Assembly: GCA_003970805.2 (NCBI GenBank)
Contig: CP051152.1
Coordinates: 496,001-560,000 of the forward strand
DNA: 64,000 nt
Origin: Undibacterium piscinae
Lineage (GTDB): Bacteria; Pseudomonadota; Gammaproteobacteria; Burkholderiales; Burkholderiaceae_D
Direction: 5' to 3'
Position 1 is the first letter of the stretch, and every line of letters begins with the position of its first letter. Shown here one piece after another: positions 58,317 through 64,000 of the stretch. The notes beneath the pieces were generated by a model, which was not told where the DNA came from, searched no databases, and was given only the letters and a program-made list of their open reading frames with translations. The translations under genes and the position numbers were made by a program.

Positions 58317-58814
58317 ATGACAGTTGGACACTACGAATCAAACATGGACGGCGCTGGCGTACGTATCGGTATCGTTCAGGCGCGCTTTAACGAAACAGTC
58401 GGCAATGGCCTGCTGTCAGCATGTCTGGCGGAATTAAATAGCCTTGGCGTGTTAAATGAAGACATATTGCACGTAACAGTTCCTGGCGCACTGGAAGTGC
58501 CTTTGGCGCTGCAAAAACTGGCAGACACCAATCAATTTGATGCCCTGATCGCATTGGGTGCCGTAATCCGTGGCGAGACCTATCATTTTGAGCTGGTTTC
58601 CAATGAATCCGGCGCCGGCATCACACGCGTTGGTCTGGATAATGGCATTCCTATTGCCAATGCTATCCTGACTACCGAAAATGACGAGCAAGCTGAGGTG
58701 CGTATGGCAGAGAAGGGCGCTGACGCTGCCCGTGTCGCTGTCGAGATGGCAAATCTGACCATGGCTCTGGAAGAGTTGGCTGAGGCGACTGAAGATATTA
58801 GCTACGACGCCTGA
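58317..58814 (+). CDS. ribH: 6,7-dimethyl-8-ribityllumazine synthase
   Basis: Joins dihydroxybutanone phosphate and a ribityl pyrimidine in riboflavin synthesis; forms a multimeric capsid-like enzyme. Visible: [53 protein letters not shown] (catalytic His region) and [16 protein letters not shown] use the ATG of MTVGHYES. Length about 165 is normal. Between ribBA and nusB. Confidence 0.95.
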   Translation: MTVGHYESNMDGAGVRIGIVQARFNETVGNGLLSACLAELNSLGVLNEDILHVTVPGALEVPLALQKLADTNQFDALIALGAVIRGETYHFELVSNESGAGITRVGLDNGIPIANAILTTENDEQAEVRMAEKGADAARVAVEMANLTMALEELAEATEDISYDA

Positions 58815-58842
58815 TAGAACGAATTTACTGTAAGAGATAATA

Positions 58843-59307
58843 ATGACAAGCAAAACCCAACATGCTAATCCGACCAAAAGCCGCTCGCCGAGACATCGCG
58901 CTCGCGAGTTTGCGCTGCAAGGTCTGTATCAATGGCTGCTAAACAATGAAGTGGCCGGCTCTATCGATGCACACATCCGTGAAGCGCATGGCTTTGATAA
59001 GGCGGATCGCGAGCATTTCAACTCTTTATTGCATGGCGCAATCAATCAATCGATCGCATTGAGGGAAGACATCGCTCCGCTGATTGATCGTGGCATTGCC
59101 GAATTGTCACCGATTGAACATGCGGCTTTGTTGATAGGCGCATTTGAGCTGAAAAATCATATCGAAATTCCTTACCGCGTCGTGATCAATGAAGCGGTAG
59201 AGTTGACCAAGTCTTTCGGTGGCTTGGACGGACATAAATATGTCAATGGCGTACTCGATAAGTTGGCGGCGAAATTGCGCGCCACTGAATTCAGCGCAAA
59301 AAGATAA
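58843..59307 (+). CDS. nusB: Transcription antitermination protein NusB
   Basis: Component of the rRNA antitermination complex with NusE/S10. Characteristic N-terminus [19 protein letters not shown], and C-terminal [49 protein letters not shown]. Length 154 is normal. Last gene of ribBA-ribH-nusB; a terminator follows. Confidence 0.96.
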   Translation: MTSKTQHANPTKSRSPRHRAREFALQGLYQWLLNNEVAGSIDAHIREAHGFDKADREHFNSLLHGAINQSIALREDIAPLIDRGIAELSPIEHAALLIGAFELKNHIEIPYRVVINEAVELTKSFGGLDGHKYVNGVLDKLAAKLRATEFSAKR

Positions 59308-59351
59308 AAACTGACTGCCAGATTCTAGTCTTGCATGTTGATGAAATTATT

Positions 59352-59385
59352 TGCCCTATTTCTTAAGTGAGATAGGGCATTTTTT
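59352..59385 (+). terminator. Intrinsic terminator after nusB
   Basis: TGCCCTAT and ATAGGGCA arms with a short loop, followed by T6, placed 45 bases after the nusB stop. It ends just before the next gene's ATG at 59396. Confidence 0.9.
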
Positions 59386-59395
59386 ATGGTGAATT

Positions 59396-60586
59396 ATGGA
59401 AAATAACCTGGCATCACGCCTCTTGAACATTGCCCCGTTTCATGTGATGGAACTGGCCAAGATGGCGGCAGACTTAGAGCGACAAGGGCGGCATATCATA
59501 CACATGGGGATAGGTGAGCCTGATTTCACCGCTCCAAAAGTAGTGATTGATGCTGCCGTGCAGGCGATGAATGACGGTAAATTGCAATACACATCGGCGC
59601 TTGGCATTCCCGCCTTGCGTGAGGCGATAGCACAATATTACCTTGATAGCTTTAACGTCAACATACCGGCCAGCCGCATCGTGGTGACTGCGGGGGCGTC
59701 TGCCGCCTTGCTGTTGGCATGTGCCGCACTGGTTGAGCCGGGCGCTGAGATTATCATGCCTGATCCGTGTTACCCATGTAACCGCCATTTCGTCGCTGCA
59801 TTTGAAGGTAAGGCAAAGTTGGTAAGTTGCGGCCCTGACCAGCGCTTTCAATTGACGGCTGACTTATTGGAGCAACATTGGTCTGAGCATTGCAAGGGAG
59901 TGTTGCTGGCATCGCCATCCAACCCGACCGGCACTTCGATTGCCGCCGGTGAGTTAGGCAAGATTATCGCTGCAGTCAAGGCGCGTCACGGTTTTACTAT
60001 CGTTGATGAAATTTACCTGGGCTTATCCTACGATGCGCCTGCATTTTCCGCCTTGTCATTGGATGATGATGTGATAGTCATTAACAGTTTTAGTAAATAC
60101 TTCAATATGACGGGCTGGCGCCTCGGTTGGCTGGTCGTGCCGGAGCGGATTATTCCTCAATTGGAAAAGCTGGCGCAAAATTTATTCATCTGTCCGTCAT
60201 CGGTGGCTCAGTATGCGGCGCTGGCCTGCTTTTCGGCTGAAGCGCTGAGCATCTATGAGGAGCGTAAGGCGGAGTTTTTGCGGCGCCGTGACTATATTGT
60301 GCCGGCATTGCGTGATTTGGGCTTCGATGTGCCGGTAACACCGGACGGAGCCTTTTATGTTTACGCGGATTGCTCACGCTTTTCCGATGATGCCGATAAG
60401 TTTAGTAAGGAGGTCTTGATGCAGGCCGGCGTGGCGATTGTACCGGGGCTCGATTTTGGCCCATCGACCGCGCAACACTACGTGCGCATCTCATATGCCA
60501 CCTCCATGGAAAACTTAAGGGAGGCTGTCCGCCGATTGAAGGACTTTTTGGCAAGCGATTATCCTGGAACAGTCATCAGAAAATAG
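59396..60586 (+). CDS. Class I PLP-dependent aminotransferase
   Basis: Fold type I aminotransferase of the aspartate/alanine aminotransferase group. Marks: IHMGIGEPDFTAPKVV, VTAGASAALLLACAAL, LASPSNPTGTSI (PLP asparagine), GFTIVDEIYLGLSYD (PLP aspartate) and the lysine in VINSFSKYFNMTGWRLGW. Length 396 is normal. The substrate cannot be told from sequence; alanine or valine-pyruvate types are likely. The gene begins 10 bases after a terminator, so its ribosome site is close to the T-run. Confidence 0.88.
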   Translation: MENNLASRLLNIAPFHVMELAKMAADLERQGRHIIHMGIGEPDFTAPKVVIDAAVQAMNDGKLQYTSALGIPALREAIAQYYLDSFNVNIPASRIVVTAGASAALLLACAALVEPGAEIIMPDPCYPCNRHFVAAFEGKAKLVSCGPDQRFQLTADLLEQHWSEHCKGVLLASPSNPTGTSIAAGELGKIIAAVKARHGFTIVDEIYLGLSYDAPAFSALSLDDDVIVINSFSKYFNMTGWRLGWLVVPERIIPQLEKLAQNLFICPSSVAQYAALACFSAEALSIYEERKAEFLRRRDYIVPALRDLGFDVPVTPDGAFYVYADCSRFSDDADKFSKEVLMQAGVAIVPGLDFGPSTAQHYVRISYATSMENLREAVRRLKDFLASDYPGTVIRK

Positions 60587-60683
60587 CTGCAATTCACCGC
60601 AAACTTGAAAATTGATGGCGTTGCGGGCGGCTAGGTTTGGCCGAATGGCAATTATCAAATAAGATCCAAAATGAGTGCACAAT

Positions 60684-60723
60684 AAAAAATGGCCCCTTAC
60701 AATGAATAAGGGGCCATTTTTTT
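60684..60723. terminator. Bidirectional intrinsic terminator
   Basis: A perfect stem with arms TGGCCCCTTA and TAAGGGGCCA is flanked by A6 and T7. It lies between the convergent aminotransferase and transglycosylase genes and can stop transcription both ways. Confidence 0.92.
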
Positions 60724-60733
60724 AGCTGACTAA

Positions 60734-61675
60734 TTACAGTCGCGCTATTTGATCTATTGGGTGCTCTACTGGCTTGGTAGTCAACTTCGCACTTGATTCG
60801 GTTTCTTGCGTGCGATTGATTACCGGAACCGGTGTCGGACTGGTGAAGGTAGGAACGCTTTTGCCGGAAGATACATCCTTCAGGCGGCGATACTCTGCCA
60901 GTACGCGTGAGCCATAGCCGGAGTCATTATCAAAGGCAGCGGCTCCTACATACATTTTTAAACCAGCTTCGACCGATCCGCCGCGGGTCACATAGTCTTT
61001 CAGAATTAACGCGCCTACCCGGATATTTGCCACTGGGTTCAAAGCCGCCTTGATGCCGCCCATGTCTTCAAATTTCTCATGGTGCACCTTTGACATGACT
61101 TGCATCAGGCCTTGTGCGCCGACCGGACTCTCTGCGAACGGATTCAATCCGGACTCGATTGCCATTACGGAAAGAATTAATAGTGGATCTAATTTAAGCT
61201 CTTTTGCAGTCAGATACGCTGCAGATACCAGCATATTGCTTGCGTCATTGGCAACGCGATAGCGTTTTGCCAGCCAATTGGTGACCCATACCTGTTGCTT
61301 TTGATTGCCTAACAATTGAGTGTCGCTATGCACTTCCTTGTCTGCACTTGCGTCATCAGATTGTGCCTTAGCTACTTGTTGCGGCGTCGCCATCAATAAA
61401 GAAAGGCTGGGGGCGGCATTCTCATCAGTATCTTGCTCTGTCATTAATTCGACGGAAGCATAAGGCGAGAGACTTTTAAATTTTTCTGTTAAGTCAGGCT
61501 TAACGAACATGATCGTAAGGACTGCAATTGCACCAAGGCCTAACATTAAAGTCAGGAAATGCAGCATCGTGAAAAACACTTTTTTTGTATCGGCTCCGGA
61601 AAATGAAGCTCGTATACCTTTTTCGGCAAGCGACTGGCTGCCCTGTTGTACCGCTAAAACTAAATTTTGAAACAT
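60734..61675 (-). CDS. Membrane-anchored lytic transglycosylase (SLT domain)
   Basis: 313-residue protein with an N-terminal cytoplasmic stretch, one membrane helix (FTMLHFLTLMLGLGAIAVLT) and a periplasmic SLT domain (ILSVMAIESGLNPFAESP with the catalytic Glu; VGAQGLMQVMSKVHHEKF; GALILKDYVTRGGSVEAGL). It cleaves peptidoglycan glycan strands. The Shine-Dalgarno sequence AGGAGG is clear. It is isolated, between a bidirectional terminator and a long divergent promoter region. Confidence 0.9.
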   Translation of the reverse strand: MFQNLVLAVQQGSQSLAEKGIRASFSGADTKKVFFTMLHFLTLMLGLGAIAVLTIMFVKPDLTEKFKSLSPYASVELMTEQDTDENAAPSLSLLMATPQQVAKAQSDDASADKEVHSDTQLLGNQKQQVWVTNWLAKRYRVANDASNMLVSAAYLTAKELKLDPLLILSVMAIESGLNPFAESPVGAQGLMQVMSKVHHEKFEDMGGIKAALNPVANIRVGALILKDYVTRGGSVEAGLKMYVGAAAFDNDSGYGSRVLAEYRRLKDVSSGKSVPTFTSPTPVPVINRTQETESSAKLTTKPVEHPIDQIARL

Positions 61676-62162
61676 TTTTACCTCCTGAATCTTCGCGAAG
61701 TTCGCGTCACCCCCGGTTGGAGCGATGACACATGCAATTCAACTTCAGCGAATCAGATACATCGTTTTAGTCGCGAGGTGCGACCTGAAAAACGCCGGAA
61801 TTATTTGCCTGTTAAGCTGGATGGTTTTAATCAGACCATCCATGAGCAAATAACTTTTTTCGGGGGCGGGCAGAAGCCCTATGAAAACAAACCTTAAAAT
61901 GTTAAGTGGGACCCGATTCCCGTGAATGATGTTACCGTGCGGCGTTGCTTTTTTGCTCAAAAGCTGCGGAAGTTCCAAAACCTCTTCATCAAGTTGGGCG
62001 AATTGTAGGGGCGCTTTTATATCGAGTCAATACTATAAAAACGATTCTTAATTACTTTTATATCTCAATATCTCTGTTGCGACGCAATAAAATTTAATAG
62101 AATCAAGCACTTACCGGACCTATTTGTATAAATATGTCAACACTCTAAAAAAGACAAATAAC
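61676..62162. other. Divergent promoter region transglycosylase / ubiD
   Basis: Nearly 490 bases without a supported gene. The right third is AT-rich and probably holds the ubiD promoter. Two small overlapping frames on opposite strands look accidental. I see no riboswitch or RNA that I can name. Confidence 0.45.
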
Positions 62163-63647
62163 ATGAAATATTCTGATTTGAGGGACTTTATTTCTCAACT
62201 ACAACAAAAAGATGAATTAAAACAAATAGTTACGCCAGTTTCACCTTATTTAGAGATGACGGAAATTTGTGATCGCACCTTGCGAGCCGAGGGACCAGCG
62301 ATATTATTTGCCAACCCTGTGGGGCATTCCATTCCTGTTTTGGGTAATCTTTTTGGTACCACGAAGCGGGTTGCCATGGGTATGGGAGCTAATGACATCA
62401 GTGAGTTGCGACGCATCGGCCACGTACTTTCATCTTTAAAGGAGCCGGAGCCGCCGAAAGGCTTCAAGGACATCCTTGGCCTGGGTTCGCTAGTAAAAGC
62501 GGTCTGGGATATGGCGCCCAAAGAGTTGCGTGGCGCGCCCTGTCAGGAAATCGTCTGGGAAGGGAATGACGTGGATTTGGCGAGGCTTCCTATTCAGCAT
62601 TGCTGGCCGGGCGATATCGCTCCGCTGATCACCTGGGGATTAGTGATCACCAAGGGCCCGTACAAGAAGCGCCAAAATTTAGGCATCTATAGACAGCAGG
62701 TATTGGGTCCTAATAAAGTGATTATGCGTTGGCTGGCACATCGTGGCGGTGCCCTGGATTTCCGTGAGCATGCAATAGTCAATAAGGGTAAGCCTTATCC
62801 GATCGCGGTCGCGCTTGGCGCTGATCCTGCAACCATCCTGGGTGCGGTGACGCCGGTGCCGGACAGTCTTTCGGAATATCAGTTCGCAGGCTTGCTGCGC
62901 GGCAGTCGCACGGAGTTGGTAAAAGCCATAGGTAGCGAGTTGCGAGTGCCCGCCTCAGCCGAGATCGTGCTGGAAGGCCACATTTATCCGGATGAATCGC
63001 ATCCTAGTGGCTATGAGCATGCGATTGAGGGGCCGTATGGCGACCATACCGGCTACTACAATGAACAAGACAGTTTTCCTGTGTTTACGATAGATAGAAT
63101 TACGATGCGCCGTAATCCGATTTATCACTCCACCTACACCGGCAAGCCGCCCGATGAGCCGGCGGTACTGGGCGTAGCGCTCAATGAAGTGTTTATTCCT
63201 TTGTTGCAAAAACAGTTTCCGGAGATATTGGATTTTTATTTGCCGCCGGAAGGGTGTAGCTATCGCATGGCCGTGGTACAGATAAAAAAATCTTATGCCG
63301 GTCACGCAAAACGTGTGATGTTCGGTGTCTGGAGCTTTTTGCGGCAGTTCATGTATACCAAGTTCATTATTGTGGTTGATGAGGACGTCAATGTGCGCGA
63401 CTGGAAGGAGGTCATTTGGGCCATCACCACCAGGGTAGATCCTCTGCGTGATACCACCTTAATTGACAGCACACCTATCGATTACCTTGACTTTGCATCG
63501 CCAGTCAGTGGACTCGGTAGCAAGATGGGCTTGGATGCCACCAATAAATGGCCGGGCGAGACCAATCGTGAATGGGGACGTACGATAGAGATGACGCCAG
63601 AAGTGAAATCCAGGGTCGATTTGATCTGGCAAGAGTTGGGTTTGTGA
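62163..63647 (+). CDS. ubiD: 3-octaprenyl-4-hydroxybenzoate carboxy-lyase UbiD
   Basis: Prenylated-FMN-dependent decarboxylase of ubiquinone synthesis. Marks: [98 protein letters not shown] and [15 protein letters not shown] chose the ATG of MKYSDLRD. Length about 495 is normal. The UbiX partner is not in the window. Confidence 0.95.
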   Translation: MKYSDLRDFISQLQQKDELKQIVTPVSPYLEMTEICDRTLRAEGPAILFANPVGHSIPVLGNLFGTTKRVAMGMGANDISELRRIGHVLSSLKEPEPPKGFKDILGLGSLVKAVWDMAPKELRGAPCQEIVWEGNDVDLARLPIQHCWPGDIAPLITWGLVITKGPYKKRQNLGIYRQQVLGPNKVIMRWLAHRGGALDFREHAIVNKGKPYPIAVALGADPATILGAVTPVPDSLSEYQFAGLLRGSRTELVKAIGSELRVPASAEIVLEGHIYPDESHPSGYEHAIEGPYGDHTGYYNEQDSFPVFTIDRITMRRNPIYHSTYTGKPPDEPAVLGVALNEVFIPLLQKQFPEILDFYLPPEGCSYRMAVVQIKKSYAGHAKRVMFGVWSFLRQFMYTKFIIVVDEDVNVRDWKEVIWAITTRVDPLRDTTLIDSTPIDYLDFASPVSGLGSKMGLDATNKWPGETNREWGRTIEMTPEVKSRVDLIWQELGL

Positions 63648-63732
63648 TCGCCTTAATTAGCTTATGAGGCCAGTGGAATTTGTGTTGCATATTTCATGTT
63701 TGGAAATGCCGCACGAATTCCGCACAATGCGC

Positions 63733-63738
63733 TATAAT
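63733..63738 (+). promoter_or_regulatory. -10 box of the SRP RNA gene
   Basis: A consensus TATAAT lies 8 bases before the predicted RNA start. No convincing -35 hexamer is seen at the right spacing. Confidence 0.65.
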
Positions 63739-63745
63739 GTGCGCT

Positions 63746-63842
63746 GGCGGGCCCCTGCGCATTGCGGCATGGCCAATCTGGTCAGGTCGGGAACGAAGCA
63801 GCCACAGTCATATCCCGTAAGTGCCGTAGATCAGGCTCGCCT
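63746..63842 (+). ncRNA. ffs: Small signal recognition particle RNA (4.5S)
   Basis: The conserved S-domain core CTGGTCAGGTCGGGAACGAA followed by GCAGCC is present, close to the E. coli GGTCAGGTCCGGAAGGAAG. The ends pair: GGCGGGCC-CCTG at the 5' side with CAGGCTCGCC at the 3' side, giving a single long hairpin of about 97 bases. It binds Ffh and targets membrane proteins to SecYEG. One core base differs from E. coli (GGAAC for GGAAG). Ends are set by base-pairing and may be off by a few bases. Confidence 0.92.
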
Positions 63843-64000
63843 CCTTCCTCTAACTTGAACTGTTCTGTTCAAGGTTTTCCTCAGTAAATATATTGTCAGG
63901 CTAAAGTCTTGGTGCTGCTAGTGTCAGCACTCATAATTTGACCCTAAGAGTTCGCAAATTTTTTGCGTGACTGAGGCAGAATTCCTTTGTTTCTTTGATG
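63843..64000. other. Region after ffs
   Basis: About 160 bases with no gene that I can support. A pyrimidine-rich stretch follows ffs. The next gene probably starts beyond the window. Confidence 0.4.

Noticed and set aside
61667..61978. Two small frames in the transglycosylase/ubiD gap
   Set aside because: They overlap each other on opposite strands and lack ribosome sites and recognisable sequence.
63664..63858. 64-residue frame near the right end
   Set aside because: It overlaps the SRP RNA gene, whose conserved core and base-paired ends explain the sequence.

Overview
The window looks like chromosomal DNA of a betaproteobacterium, most likely of the Oxalobacteraceae/Burkholderiales. This is inferred from protein character and gene content (DUF1853 protein, FimV-like protein, ribBA-ribH-nusB with a decayed RibA half, a bacterial small SRP RNA) and not from a database search.

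1-31 kb is a catabolic island for polyamines and amino acids. It holds a putrescine/spermidine ABC transporter (potFGHI, leftmost gene cut by the window edge) and the gamma-glutamylated putrescine route (puuA, two puuD copies, puuB, a SpuC-type aminotransferase). GABA degradation follows (gabT, gabD). Two MocR-type (GntR-HTH plus aminotransferase) regulators are transcribed divergently from these genes. A glutarate module is interleaved: glutaryl-CoA dehydrogenase, a class III CoA-transferase and a divergent LysR regulator. So is a beta-alanine-type module: an omega-aminotransferase and a CoA-acylating semialdehyde dehydrogenase with a third MocR regulator. Together these would convert putrescine, GABA, glutarate and omega-amino acids to succinate and acyl-CoA.

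31-48.6 kb is mostly housekeeping: a FimV-like protein, a thioredoxin-like protein, tsaB-rimI, a DUF1853 protein, lplT, radA and the recCBD operon. 48.6-54 kb is accessory: a 5'-truncated Hsp90-like GHKL ATPase, a Tim44-like protein, a diguanylate cyclase relic, a 19-bp perfect inverted repeat, and an intact RES/DUF2384 toxin-antitoxin pair with a palindromic operator. 54-64 kb has a truncated TolB/amidohydrolase protein, ribBA-ribH-nusB, an aminotransferase, a lytic transglycosylase, ubiD and the SRP RNA gene.

The most striking property is gene decay. I see multi-lesion pseudogenes (a PAS/SpoIIE/HATPase sensor, a coiled-coil AsmA protein, a GGDEF relic, a DedA relic). Several neighbouring genes are cut at a shared junction (MocR/DedA, amidohydrolase/ribBA, terminator/ATPase). 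Single-repeat-unit frameshifts occur in otherwise intact potF, recD and recC, all in short simple repeats. The last group may be sequencing errors or real mutations; the sequence alone cannot decide. I did not find a convincing new multi-gene system. The best candidates for follow-up are the truncated HD/Hsp90-like ATPase, the RES module operator, the 19-bp hairpin and the simple-repeat lesions in recCBD.
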